This document shows, in pieces, positions 1 to 8,720 of a DNA stretch of 64,000 nucleotides. The translations under genes were made by a program, and so were the position numbers. Source of the DNA: Arthrobacter sp. ISL-30 (lineage in GTDB: Bacteria > Actinomycetota > Actinomycetes > Actinomycetales > Micrococcaceae); assembly GCF_018613855.1 (NCBI RefSeq), contig NZ_JAGGPK010000054.1, positions 25,986 through 89,985 of the forward strand. The letters are read 5' to 3'. Position 1 is the first letter of the stretch. The number at the start of each line of letters is the position of its first letter. The notes under the pieces are model-generated. The model did not search any database. It was not told where the DNA came from and worked only from the letters and a program-made list of their open reading frames with translations.

Positions 1-179
1 GTCCTCGCTTGTGATTACGGGATCGGCAGGGAGACGGTCTATCACTACCTGTGCCACGCCAGGCTGGAGTGAACTCCCCCGAATGCAGCGCGCACGCCAA
101 AGCAACTAGCTTTACAGAATCACAATTATCGGCGTTTGAAGTAGCTATTTGGGGATGGCGGTCAGCAGGTTCAGGTTGG
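1..179. other. gene-free left edge
   Basis: I see no convincing gene here. Reading frames that cross this stretch lack ribosome-binding sites and run antisense into the DUF3616 gene. The segment around 128-150 (ATTATCGGCGTTTGAA) resembles a piece downstream of the structured repeat at 12743-12838 (ATTATCGGCTTTTGAA near 12905-12920), so some repeat-family debris may be present. Confidence 0.5.
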
Positions 180-1253
180 TTACTGCCGGAGGCGGAAGAC
201 ATCCGCATGGATGCCGTGTTGTTCGGTCTTGCGTTTGTCGTCGGGAGAGTCGTACACCACCAGGGCCGATTCGCCGTCCTCGAGCATGGTGATCCCTTCG
301 GCCCGATCGTTGCCCTGTCCAAACGGCACGTTGAGATCGCATCTCAAGTCGTCCTTGTGCAGGACGGCCTCGGCCTCCGACGTCAGCGCGTTTAGCCAGC
401 GGAACACGGCCGTGCGGCCGTCGAGTTCCATAGTCGGTCCCGCCAGGACGAGCAGGTCATCTCCGTGACGGCACAGATCCCGCACCCCCAAACCACGCAG
501 GTCGAGAAAGTGCTTGCGGTAGCGGCGCCCCTCGGGGCCGATCGGCTGCGGCTCGATGCCTGGCCCGTCGCCGGCTTCGAGTTCGAGAACCACCGCCCAT
601 CCGCGCAGTACGGGTCCGCGCAGGCCGATGAACACCCGGTGACCCCTCACGGCGATGCCCTCGCAGTCGAACCCGTTGTCCTTGCCCGGGATCGGATGGG
701 ACCGTATGAAGTCTCCAAGGTGAGGGTCATCGGACAGTAGATCCAGCAGACCCCCGCCGTTGCTCCCATCAGGGCCGAACACAGGGCGGTGGTGCTGCTC
801 ACCGTTGAGGCCGCCCCCTGGGCTAAGGAGTGTTGTGGTCGAGAGCCGGGCCAATGCGCATCGTCGCTGGCTGATCTTGACTGTTGCCAGGGCTTTGCGG
901 GCCTTGTCAGGGTTGTGCTTGTCCTTGACTCGTTTGCGGGCCGCGCTGTGGGACCCGAGTATCCACAGCGTGTCATCTTCGACGTCGAGGCCTTCGATAT
1001 CGATTTCCCCTTCGCCCGGCAGGTCGAGGAAACCGGTGAGATCGAAACTGCGATGAGCGCCGGCCTGGTTGCCGTCAATGGTGAGTCGTTCCAGACTGGT
1101 CGTTTCGTCGTTGGCGGCCCAGAGGTGATCGCCCTGCCGCACGATGGCGGACAGTCCATCGCGGAGGTCCTCGTCCGGATCGAGGGTGCTGCGCTGATCG
1201 AGAACGAGCGTAATCTTGCCCGATGGTTTGTCTGCCTGGGGCCATGCGGTCAT
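180..1253 (-). CDS. DUF3616 family protein
   Basis: This 357-residue soluble protein has no signal peptide or membrane segment. The pattern of short strands with acidic turns, such as the stretch GDHLWAANDETTSLERL near residue 45 followed by repeated EGI/EGL segments (DIEGLDVEDDTLWILGSH, DCEGIAVRGHRVFIGLRGP, AEGITMLEDG), matches DUF3616 proteins, which are probably beta-propeller-like and have no established function. It stands alone on the minus strand with about 840 bp of non-coding DNA upstream, so it is not part of the catabolic operon. The family call rests on sequence character and is fairly secure. No function is claimed. Confidence 0.7.
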   Translation of the reverse strand: MTAWPQADKPSGKITLVLDQRSTLDPDEDLRDGLSAIVRQGDHLWAANDETTSLERLTIDGNQAGAHRSFDLTGFLDLPGEGEIDIEGLDVEDDTLWILGSHSAARKRVKDKHNPDKARKALATVKISQRRCALARLSTTTLLSPGGGLNGEQHHRPVFGPDGSNGGGLLDLLSDDPHLGDFIRSHPIPGKDNGFDCEGIAVRGHRVFIGLRGPVLRGWAVVLELEAGDGPGIEPQPIGPEGRRYRKHFLDLRGLGVRDLCRHGDDLLVLAGPTMELDGRTAVFRWLNALTSEAEAVLHKDDLRCDLNVPFGQGNDRAEGITMLEDGESALVVYDSPDDKRKTEQHGIHADVFRLRQ

Positions 1254-2097
1254 CGTGGATCACCCCAGCGTCCGCCCTGCTGCCAGTTCATCCGGAACCG
1301 TCCTGCTGGCGTCCTCGTCGGTGGCCGTTGGTTCGACATCTCAGCTCCAATACTTAGCGGGCGTGTTCTGGCTCTGCTCGTGAATGATTTTCTTAAGGTA
1401 ATCGCTCATCCGGGCTTCGTAGAGGTGCCGGACCTCCGCTCCCCAGCTGCTCCACCGTGTCATATCGTAAATTAAGCACGGAGGTAAAAAGTAGCTGCGA
1501 GAACTCCCATTCCATGACGAAGCCAGCGTTTTCTCAGGTCAGACAACCTTTGCGACGGTGGCTGCATTCGGACGCAAGAACCTGAATTTGCCCTTATATA
1601 GCTTGCCGCTGTAGCTTTCCTGCATCTAATGCACGTTTCCATGGTTTACGGGTTGCAGTGACTGGTGCCGTTTCGGGTTTCGTCCCGCGGCGCACTTGGC
1701 AACAGTGCAGAATAGGTACACCCCAACCTGACACCGGGCCCTTGTTAGGCCCAGAAATAAGGGACTTCCATCCCGAGTCTGCCCGGGTCCCGCCACCGCC
1801 CACAGCCGGGGACAATTCTCATGGGTTATCCACCGCTACTGCTGCTCCGGGAGCTAATCCAGGGGCTCCCAATATCCAGCCGTGGATAACCCGAATTGAC
1901 CCCAACTATGGACGGAACAGCGTCAACCAGCACAGCTTGTCCGAGCCTTGCGAGGCTGACGGAATATCCATTGTCGGCGTTGCCGTATGCGGGATCACCT
2001 CAAAGGAACAGCATCAAAAATTTCGGGTCAGCTAACCGCCTCAATGACGCAGCGACAGGCTTCCCGGAGCTCGGGCCAGTAGCTTGTGCTGAGTTGG
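1254..2097. other. non-coding region holding structured repeat copy A
   Basis: No supported gene lies in this 840-bp stretch. It contains the structured repeat at 1808-1903 and its upstream extension from about 1716 (ACACCCCAACCTGAC). Near 1485-1510 a segment (GGAGGTAAAAAGTAGCTGCG) resembles 12928-12948 next to repeat copy B. A small GC hairpin (GGGCC-CTTGTTA-GGCCC) sits near 1737-1755. The stretch is therefore mosaic repeat material between the DUF3616 gene and the 3' end of the tricarboxylate operon. Confidence 0.6.
1808..1903. repeat. structured dispersed repeat, copy A
   Basis: Long imperfect inverted repeat. The left arm GGGGACAATTC + TCAT + GGGTTATCCAC (1808-1833) pairs with the right arm GTGGATAACCC + GAATTGACCCC (1882-1903). 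The four bases TCAT form a bulge. Inside is a second stem (GGGAGC / GGCTCCC). GGGTTATCCAC contains a DnaA-box-like TTATCCAC core. Two further copies occur at 12743-12838 and 34830-34924 in the same orientation. The flanks before the arm (CACAGCC) and after it (AACTATGGAC) are also shared with copy C. Confidence 0.85.
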
Positions 2098-3189
2098 CTA
2101 TACGTGGGTGGCGGTGGTGATGCGGGCGGCGATGGCGTCCGCGAATTCGCTGGTGCCGGAGGTGCCGCCCATGTCCTTGGTCGTGGTGCCGTCCAGGACG
2201 GTGGCTTCGATGGCTTTTTCGACGAGTTCGGCGGCCTGAAGGACCTTTGCGTCGCCGAATTTGGCGCCGAGCCAGCGCAGGAGCATTGCGGAGGATAGGA
2301 TCATCGCGGTGGGGTTGGCGATGTTCTTCCCGGCGATGTCCGGGGCGGACCCGTGGGAGGCCTGGGCCATGGCGTGGGTGTTGGAGGAGTTGATCGACGG
2401 GGCGATGCCCAGGGATCCGGCGACTTCACCGGCGAGGTCCGAGAGGATGTCCCCGAACATGTTCTCGGTGACGATGACGTCGAATATGTTCGCGCGGCGG
2501 ACCAGGTGCACGGTCATCGCGTCGATGTGGAAGTCGTTCACGGACACGTCCGGGTACTGGAAGGCTACTTCCTTGCAGACATCGCGGAACAGGCCTGTGG
2601 TCATCTTCAGGACGTTGGCTTTGTGCACGATGGTCAGCTGCTTGGTCCGGGACTGGGCGAGCTGGAACGCTGAATGGGCGATGCGTTCGGTCGCGGCGCG
2701 GGTGATGATGCCGTGCATGATGGCCACGTCGGGGGTGGGCATGAATTCGCCGGTACCGGCGAAGGTGTTCCGGTCAGCGTAGAAGCCTTCGGTGTTTTCA
2801 CGCACGATGACCAGATCGGTGCCCTCGACGATGGCGTTCCCGCCCGGGAACGCCTTGGAGGGGCGGATGTTCGCGAACAGGCCGAAGTGCTTGCGGATCG
2901 TGCCGGAGGGGTTCAACGCGGACTTGTGCGGTTCCGGGTAGGACGCGGAATCGTGCGGGCCCAGGAGCCAGCCGTCCACGGTGTTCAGCGCTTCGAGGGT
3001 TTCTTCCGAGACGGGCATGCCGTGTGTGTCGATCGCGGTCCGGCCCAACGGGAGCTGGGTCCAGGCAATGGCGAGAGCGCCCGCGGCGGCCATCGCGGCA
3101 TCCAAAATCTGCACCGATGCGGGCACGATCTCCGGGCCAATGCCATCACCGTTCAGGACAGCCAGCTGATACTTCTTGGATTCAGGCAA
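2098..3189 (-). CDS. isocitrate/isopropylmalate-family beta-decarboxylating dehydrogenase
   Basis: A 363-residue NAD(P)-dependent dehydrogenase of the isopropylmalate / tartrate / isocitrate dehydrogenase superfamily. These enzymes oxidise a 2-hydroxyacid carrying a beta-carboxylate and decarboxylate the product. Visible landmarks are GDGIGPEI near residue 14, the substrate-arginine segment IRKHFGLFANIRP near 98-110, ENTEGFY near 132, the metal-binding stretch NMFGDILSDLAGE near 243, and the cofactor loop HGSAPDIAGKNIANP near 279. It is the last gene of a minus-strand run with isocitrate dehydrogenase and aconitase, about 40 bp behind icd. The substrate cannot be read from sequence: isopropylmalate is unlikely because no leuACD genes are near. 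A tricarboxylate or D-malate/tartrate-like acid fits the context better. Confidence 0.85.
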   Translation of the reverse strand: MPESKKYQLAVLNGDGIGPEIVPASVQILDAAMAAAGALAIAWTQLPLGRTAIDTHGMPVSEETLEALNTVDGWLLGPHDSASYPEPHKSALNPSGTIRKHFGLFANIRPSKAFPGGNAIVEGTDLVIVRENTEGFYADRNTFAGTGEFMPTPDVAIMHGIITRAATERIAHSAFQLAQSRTKQLTIVHKANVLKMTTGLFRDVCKEVAFQYPDVSVNDFHIDAMTVHLVRRANIFDVIVTENMFGDILSDLAGEVAGSLGIAPSINSSNTHAMAQASHGSAPDIAGKNIANPTAMILSSAMLLRWLGAKFGDAKVLQAAELVEKAIEATVLDGTTTKDMGGTSGTSEFADAIAARITTATHV

Positions 3190-3228
3190 GGTGCTTCCTT
3201 TTCTTCATGTTCGTGTACCGGCGTGAAC

Positions 3229-4467
3229 CTAAGCGGTGACCGGCAGGAGTGATGCTGCAAGGCGGGCATCGACGGTTCCAAGGAACTCTTCTGTTGACAG
3301 GAACGGCTGTTCCGGCCCAATCAAGAGCGCCAGGTCTTTGGTCATTGCCCCGGATTCAACAGTCTTGATAACAACAGCTTCCAGGGTTTCGGCGAAGCGG
3401 ATCACGTCCGGCGTCTGGTCCAGCTTGCCGCGGTGCCGGAGCGCGCCGGTCCACGCAAAGATGCAGGCGATAGGGTTGGTGGAGGTGGGTTTGCCCTGCT
3501 GGTGCTGACGGTAGTGCCGCGTGACCGTGCCATGGGCGGCCTCGGCTACTACGGTGCTGCCGTCGGGTGTCATGAGCACTGACGTCATTAGGCCGAGGGA
3601 ACCGAACCCCTGGGCGACGATGTCTGACTGGACGTCGCCGTCGTAGTTCTTGCAGGCCCAAATGTAGCCACCTTCCCATCTCAGGGCTGAGGCAACCATG
3701 TCATCAATCAGACGGTGCTCGTAACCCAGCCCGGCGGCGTCGAACCGGTCCTTGAACTCGGCATCGAAAACCTCCTGGAACAGGTCCTTGAACTGCCCGT
3801 CGTAGGCCTTGAGGATGGTGTTCTTCGTGGACAGGTAGACGGGGTAGTTCCGCTGCAGCCCGTAGGAGAAGGACGCGCGGGCGAAGTCGCGGATGGAGTC
3901 GTTGAAGTTATACATGCCCATTGCCACGCCGCCTCCCTCCGGATAGGTGACCACTTCCTGCCGGATCTCCTCCCCGCCGTCGGCGGGGGTAAACGTCATT
4001 GTGAGCGTCCCCGGTCCGGGGACCTTGAAGTTGGTGGCCCGGTATTGGTCGCCAAAGGCGTGCCGGCCGATGATGATGGGTTTGTTCCAGCCGGCAACCA
4101 GCCGGGGGATGTTGGAGATGATGATCGGTTCGCGGAACAGGACGCCGCCCAGGACGTTGCGGACTGTTCCGTTGGGCGATGGCAACATCTTTTTCAGCCC
4201 GAATTCCCGCACCCGGCCTTCGTCGGGGGTGATGGTGGCGCACTTGACGCCGACCTTGTGCTCACGGATAGCATGCGCGGCATCCATGGTCACCTGGTCA
4301 TCGGTCGCGTCCCGGTTCTCCAAGGACAGGTCAAAACTTTCCAGCTTGATGTTCAAGTAAGGGGTGATTAGGCAGTCCTTGATGAACTGCCACAGGATGT
4401 GGGTCATTTCGTCGCCGTCGAGCTCCACCACGGAACCCACGACATCAATTTTCTCGAACGTACTCAT
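3229..4467 (-). CDS. icd: NADP-dependent isocitrate dehydrogenase
   Basis: A 412-residue dimeric isocitrate dehydrogenase of the eukaryote-like class. It converts isocitrate to 2-oxoglutarate and CO2 with NADP. Typical landmarks are VVELDGDEMTHILW near the N-terminus, KCATITPDE near residue 75, the substrate motif PNGTVRNVLGG near 97-107, GRHAFGDQYRATNFKVPGPG near 133-152, IDDMVASAL near 254, and the NADP-binding AAHGTVTRHYR near 309. Length is normal. It lies between the small unknown gene and the isopropylmalate-type dehydrogenase on the minus strand, so it is probably co-transcribed with aconitase. A plasmid copy of a central TCA-cycle enzyme is notable. Dosage or regulated flux from an imported tricarboxylate is the likely reason. 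Confidence 0.95.
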   Translation of the reverse strand: MSTFEKIDVVGSVVELDGDEMTHILWQFIKDCLITPYLNIKLESFDLSLENRDATDDQVTMDAAHAIREHKVGVKCATITPDEGRVREFGLKKMLPSPNGTVRNVLGGVLFREPIIISNIPRLVAGWNKPIIIGRHAFGDQYRATNFKVPGPGTLTMTFTPADGGEEIRQEVVTYPEGGGVAMGMYNFNDSIRDFARASFSYGLQRNYPVYLSTKNTILKAYDGQFKDLFQEVFDAEFKDRFDAAGLGYEHRLIDDMVASALRWEGGYIWACKNYDGDVQSDIVAQGFGSLGLMTSVLMTPDGSTVVAEAAHGTVTRHYRQHQQGKPTSTNPIACIFAWTGALRHRGKLDQTPDVIRFAETLEAVVIKTVESGAMTKDLALLIGPEQPFLSTEEFLGTVDARLAASLLPVTA

Positions 4468-4499
4468 AATTTCCTTGCTGGTGTGGGGCTTGCGGGAGT

Positions 4500-4784
4500 C
4501 TAAACTTTTGGCCTGTTGCCCGCGCGCTTGTGCCTGAAGACCAGGACGTCGTCGTCCGGCAGGAACATTGCCCGGCCTTTGCCGTCGTCCTGGATCAGCC
4601 AGAAGACGCTGCCGTCCAAAGCGAGCATGTCGACTCGGCCCGTGGTCAGGGTCTTGCCGTTCCGGTGCACGAGCTCAAGATCGTCCTGGCGGGCGAGCTT
4701 TGTCCAGTTCAGTACCGGTTCCAGCTGGGCATGCCGGGGCGTCCCCGACCGGAAACTGGCCGTGTAATGGTTAGGCCTAGCCAT
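4500..4784 (-). CDS. small unknown protein between aconitase and isocitrate dehydrogenase
   Basis: A 94-residue hypothetical protein starting MARPNHYTASF. The start is chosen at the ATG preceded by AAGGAG with a six-base gap, rather than a longer frame that runs into the aconitase end. It starts 38 bp after the aconitase stop and ends 32 bp before icd, so it belongs to the same operon. The sequence is basic and beta-rich: a GKTLTTGRVDMLALDGSVFWLIQDDGKGRAMFL segment resembles a small barrel-like fold (pieces: GRVDMLALDG, FWLIQDDGKG). No catalytic motif, metal site or membrane segment is seen. I do not recognise the family. Its conserved place between two consecutive TCA enzymes would be worth checking. 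Confidence 0.7.
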   Translation of the reverse strand: MARPNHYTASFRSGTPRHAQLEPVLNWTKLARQDDLELVHRNGKTLTTGRVDMLALDGSVFWLIQDDGKGRAMFLPDDDVLVFRHKRAGNRPKV

Positions 4785-4822
4785 GGCAGGCTCCTTGTTC
4801 TCGTGGCGCGCTGGGTGCAGCA

Positions 4823-7456
4823 TCAGCTTTTTGCCTGGTTCAGGGTCCTGCGGAGGATCATGGGGATCACGCCGCCCACGGCGAGGAGCTCGCATTCAAG
4901 TCCGGTTTCCACGGCAGCTGCGGCGGTGAACGGCTCTTCCGTTCCGTCCGTACGGAGGATCGCCGCTGTGATCTCGGCGCGGGGGTGGATGCGCTCTTCG
5001 GCGGCGTCGAACCTGATCCGGTCTCCGGGTTCAAGGCTGAGGAGTTTGTCCCTCATATCCGCTGGCATCACGAGCGGGAGGATGCCCATGCCGATGAGGT
5101 TGGAGCGGTGAATCCGTTCGAAGCTGGCCGCGATAACTGCCCGTACACCGAGGAGCCTCTGGGCTTTGGCAGCCCAGTCACGGGAGGACCCCATGCCGTA
5201 CCGCTCCCCTGCCACCATGACCACGGATTCGCCCTCTTCGTGGTACCGCTGGGCGGCGTCCCAAATGGGCATTGTTTCACCTGACGGTGAGTGAATGGTC
5301 TGCGCGACAGGCGCACCAGGGTGGAGGAGGTTTTTGACCGATTTGGCGTGGAAGGCGCCGCGGACCATGACCTCCCAGTTGCCGCGGCGCGACGCAAAGA
5401 CGTTCAGGTCAGCCCTGTCCTCTCCCCTGTCCACCAGGAAGTCCGCCACATCGCTGTTCGGCGGGATGGCGCTGGCCGGGGAGATGTGGTCCGTGGTGAT
5501 GTCATCGCCGAGGACCAGGAGCGGATGGGCTGTGAAGCCGCCCAGGAGGCTGCCCTCTGTCATCGCCGCGAACGGCGGCCTGCGCAGGATGGTCGACGCC
5601 GGATCCCAGGGGTACTGCGCACCGTCGGGGGCCTCGACCCGGCGCCACTGCGGATCCCGGCTGGCGATCATGAAGTCGCGACGGAAGTCAGCGGGGTCGT
5701 TGGCTTTCAGTACCAGCGCGTCAATCTCTTCGCGGGTGGGCCACAGGTCCTCGAGGTAGACGGGTGTGCCGTCCTCCAGGTGCTGCAGGGGCTCGGTGCT
5801 GAGGTCCCGTTTGGCGTCGCCGGCCAGGGCGAAGGCCACGACGAGGGGCGGGGACATGATGAAGCTGAGTTCGACGTCGGGGTGCACCCGGCCGGGGAAG
5901 TTCCGGTTGCCGGAGAGGATGGCGACAGGTTCGCTCCCGCCGTCGTTCTGCGCCGTGGCAACCACCGGCGTCAGGGGTCCGGGGTTGCCAATGCAGGTCG
6001 TGCAGCCGAAACCGACAATGTCGAAGCCGACGGAGGCGAGGTCGTCCGTCAGGTCGGCGCGCTTGAGGTAGCTGGCAGCGGCGGGTGAACCGGGTGCGAG
6101 GGAGGTCTTGACCCAGTCGGGGACTTTCAGGCCGAACTTCTTAGCGTTCCGGGCCAGAAGTCCGGCGGCGATCAGCAGGCGCGGGTCCGACGTGTTGGTG
6201 CAGCTGGTGATCGCGGCCAGGGCAACGGGGAACTCCGGCAGCGGCCCGCTTCCGGGGAATCTGGGTCCGGCCTCCTGTTCCAGGGCGTTACGGAGACCGC
6301 CGTAGGGCAGAAGGTCCTGGGGACGGCGGGGGCCGGCGGCGTGCATGGCAATGGTGGACAGGTCCACGTCGATCACCCGCGTGTAGACGGGGCTTGCTTC
6401 CGGGTCGAACCAGATTCCTGCCTGCCGGGCGTAGGCCTCGACGAGGCGCGTCTGCTCCGCCGTGCGGCCGGTGCCCGCGAGGTAGTCCAGCGCCATCGTG
6501 TCGATCGGGAAGTACCCGGTGGTGGCACCGTACTCGGGTGCCATATTTGCGACGACGGCCCGCTCCCCCACCGTCAGCGTTGAGACGCCAGGGCCGAAGA
6601 ACTCAACAAACTCACCCGTGACGCCCACTTCGCGGAGGCGGTGCGTGATCGTCAGGGCCAGGTCAGTGGCGAGGGTGCCGGTTCGGAGCTCACCGGTGAG
6701 CCTGACCCCCACGACGTCCGGGATCCGCAAGGTGGCGGGCATGCCGAACATGACCGTCTGGGCTTCCAGGCCGCCCACTCCCCAGCCGAGAACTCCGAGT
6801 CCGTTGATCATGGGCGTGTGGCTGTCGGTGCCCACCATCATGTCCGGCACGGCCCACCGGTTACCGTCCTTGTCGATAGTGGTCACCACGGTGGCGAGCT
6901 GTTCGAGGTTGATGGTGTGCATGATGCCCGTGCCGGGCGGGTTGATGTGAACATCGTGCATGGCTTTCGAGGCCCATTTCAGGAACTGGTAGCGTTCCCG
7001 GTTCCGGCGGATCTCGTGCTTGATGTTCCGTGCGGGCGCATCCGGGCGCCCGTATTCCTCCACGGCCAGCGAGTGGTCAATCGAGACGTCCACCCGCAGC
7101 AGCGGGTTCAGTTCCATCGGGTCCGCGCCGCATTCGGCCAGGGTGTCACGCATCGCGGCGATGTCCACCAGGGCTGGGGTGCTGGTGGTGTCGTGCATGA
7201 GCACCCTGGTGGGCAGGAACTCAATTTCGGCGGTGCTGGTCCCGGTGTCCAGCCAGCGGCGCAAGGCGTCCATGGCGAGCTCCCGTTCGTGCCCGGTCAT
7301 GTTCCGCTGGACGTTCTCGGCCAACAGCCTCAGGACGATGGGCAGGCGCGCATAGTCCGGCCCGAAAGCACCCTCAATGTCAACCGCGCGGAGCACCTCG
7401 CCGTTGACTTCGAGGTGGGTTACGGAGGGATTGAAACCTGCGGTGGCAATACTCAT
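4823..7456 (-). CDS. acnA: aconitate hydratase (aconitase A)
   Basis: An 877-residue AcnA/IRP-type aconitase interconverting citrate and isocitrate through cis-aconitate on a [4Fe-4S] cluster. The three cluster cysteines are visible: SCTNTSDPR (Cys about 419) and GCTTCIGNPG (Cys about 485 and 488). The swivel domain at the C-terminus carries ERYGMGSSRDWAAKA and a following ASFERIHRSNLIGMG. Length matches the family. The ATG start gives MSIATAG with a weak GAAAG upstream; a GTG three codons earlier is possible. It is first in the minus-strand run acnA - unknown - icd - dehydrogenase. The neighbouring ABC importer suggests it handles an imported tricarboxylate and not only the ordinary TCA cycle. 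Confidence 0.95.
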   Translation of the reverse strand: MSIATAGFNPSVTHLEVNGEVLRAVDIEGAFGPDYARLPIVLRLLAENVQRNMTGHERELAMDALRRWLDTGTSTAEIEFLPTRVLMHDTTSTPALVDIAAMRDTLAECGADPMELNPLLRVDVSIDHSLAVEEYGRPDAPARNIKHEIRRNRERYQFLKWASKAMHDVHINPPGTGIMHTINLEQLATVVTTIDKDGNRWAVPDMMVGTDSHTPMINGLGVLGWGVGGLEAQTVMFGMPATLRIPDVVGVRLTGELRTGTLATDLALTITHRLREVGVTGEFVEFFGPGVSTLTVGERAVVANMAPEYGATTGYFPIDTMALDYLAGTGRTAEQTRLVEAYARQAGIWFDPEASPVYTRVIDVDLSTIAMHAAGPRRPQDLLPYGGLRNALEQEAGPRFPGSGPLPEFPVALAAITSCTNTSDPRLLIAAGLLARNAKKFGLKVPDWVKTSLAPGSPAAASYLKRADLTDDLASVGFDIVGFGCTTCIGNPGPLTPVVATAQNDGGSEPVAILSGNRNFPGRVHPDVELSFIMSPPLVVAFALAGDAKRDLSTEPLQHLEDGTPVYLEDLWPTREEIDALVLKANDPADFRRDFMIASRDPQWRRVEAPDGAQYPWDPASTILRRPPFAAMTEGSLLGGFTAHPLLVLGDDITTDHISPASAIPPNSDVADFLVDRGEDRADLNVFASRRGNWEVMVRGAFHAKSVKNLLHPGAPVAQTIHSPSGETMPIWDAAQRYHEEGESVVMVAGERYGMGSSRDWAAKAQRLLGVRAVIAASFERIHRSNLIGMGILPLVMPADMRDKLLSLEPGDRIRFDAAEERIHPRAEITAAILRTDGTEEPFTAAAAVETGLECELLAVGGVIPMILRRTLNQAKS

Positions 7457-7544
7457 GAGGGACACTTTCTGGAACAGGATCTGGCCTGGCTAATTTAGAG
7501 GCTGTGACCTCTGCGTTCAGTGCTGATGACGTGGAATTTTTGGG

Positions 7545-7582
7545 CCGGCGGGGAAGTTGCACAGGGCCAGCTTCCCCGCCGG
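7545..7582 (-). terminator. inverted repeat after the ABC importer genes
   Basis: A perfect 12-bp stem (CCGGCGGGGAAG at 7545-7556 and CTTCCCCGCCGG at 7571-7582) sits eight bases beyond the stop of the ATPase gene. It has no clear U-tract in the minus-strand direction, so it is a probable terminator or 3' stabilising hairpin separating the transporter transcript from acnA. Confidence 0.6.
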
Positions 7583-7589
7583 GAACTGC

Positions 7590-8720
7590 CTAGTGTGTGA
7601 CGGCCATCAGTTCGGCGACGTCTTTGGAGACGACGTCCGCGCGGGGGTAGAGGCGCACGGCCTCCGCCGGGACCACGAGCCGGACCGCTCCGGTAAGACC
7701 GCCGGTGGTGCTGTCGACCAGGAGGGTTTTGCTGCCGTATTTGAGGTCGTATTCATAGCGTGAGCCCACGTAGGAGGTCGTCATGATGTCGGCATTGAGG
7801 ACGATGGCATCGGCGGGCACCTCGGCGCCCCGGTTGGTGAGGAAGACCTTCTCCGGCCGGAAGGCCACGGTGACGAGGTCCCCGGTGGCTGCGTCGTCGC
7901 TGACGGCGACGTTGATGGTCTCGCCGCTCTCTTCGAGACGGACAGTGGCGGCTCCGCCGAGGGCTGATACCACGGTGCCGTCGATGAAGTTGGAGCGGCC
8001 GATGAAGGCGGCGACTTCCGCGGTGGCGGGGCGTTCGTAGATCTCGTGGGGCGGGGCGACCTGGAGCATGTGCCCGTTGGACATGACCGCAATGCGGTCG
8101 CTCATGGCCAGCGCTTCTTCCTGGTCGTGGGTGACGTACACGGTGGTGATGCCGAGTTCTGACTGGAGGCGCTTGAGCCAGACGCGGGCCTGTTCGCGGA
8201 GTTTGGCGTCAAGGTTGGACAGCGGTTCGTCCAGGAGGAGGACCTTGGGTGAGTACACCAGGGCACGGGCCAGGGCGACGCGCTGTTGCTGGCCGCCGGA
8301 GAGTTGGTGCGGGTAGCGGTGGGCAAGGTGGGCCAGGCCCACCTTGTCCAGGGCGTCGTGGATGAGGGTTTTTTGCTCGGCCTTGGACACCTTGCGGATG
8401 TTCAGTGGCATGGCCAGGTTCTCCGCCAGGGTCATGTGCGGCCAGAGCGCGTAGGACTGGAACACCATGCCCAGGTTGCGCTCTTCGGGCGGCACGAACT
8501 TGTTGGAGGAGTCATCGACCAGAACGGTGTCTCCCACCGCGATGGAGCCTGAGGTGGGTTGTTCCAGGCCGGCGAGGCAGGACAAGGTGGTGGACTTACC
8601 GCAACCGGAAGGGCCCAGCAGGGTGAAGAACTCCCCGTCCTTGATGGTGAAACTCACCTCGTGGAGGACGGTGAGTCCTCCGAAGTCTTTACGGAGGTTT
8701 TTGACGGCGACATCAGGCAT
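7590..8720 (-). CDS. ABC importer ATPase (Fe3+/spermidine-type class with TOBE domain)
   Basis: A 376-residue nucleotide-binding subunit starting MPDVAVKNLRKDF; the ATG overlaps the last eight bases of the permease gene, which indicates translational coupling. Walker A GPSGCGKST lies at about 36-44, the signature LSGGQQQR at about 140, and Walker B VLLLDEPLSNLD at about 160-171, followed by the H-loop YVTHDQEEALAMSDR. A C-terminal regulatory (TOBE-like) domain fills residues 250 onward. This subfamily energises importers for iron, polyamines, phosphonates and organic acids. It is the last gene of lipoprotein - permease - ATPase, all on the minus strand, next to aconitase and under the divergent GntR regulator. 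Confidence 0.93.
   Translation of the reverse strand: MPDVAVKNLRKDFGGLTVLHEVSFTIKDGEFFTLLGPSGCGKSTTLSCLAGLEQPTSGSIAVGDTVLVDDSSNKFVPPEERNLGMVFQSYALWPHMTLAENLAMPLNIRKVSKAEQKTLIHDALDKVGLAHLAHRYPHQLSGGQQQRVALARALVYSPKVLLLDEPLSNLDAKLREQARVWLKRLQSELGITTVYVTHDQEEALAMSDRIAVMSNGHMLQVAPPHEIYERPATAEVAAFIGRSNFIDGTVVSALGGAATVRLEESGETINVAVSDDAATGDLVTVAFRPEKVFLTNRGAEVPADAIVLNADIMTTSYVGSRYEYDLKYGSKTLLVDSTTGGLTGAVRLVVPAEAVRLYPRADVVSKDVAELMAVTH

Noticed and set aside
100..180. A fourth copy of the structured repeat at the left edge
   Set aside because: Only a 16-base similarity to sequence downstream of copy B is present; the arms and DnaA-box-like motifs are absent.
2098..3189. 3-isopropylmalate dehydrogenase (LeuB) for leucine synthesis
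   Set aside because: No other leucine genes are near, and the context is aconitase plus isocitrate dehydrogenase; only the superfamily can be supported.
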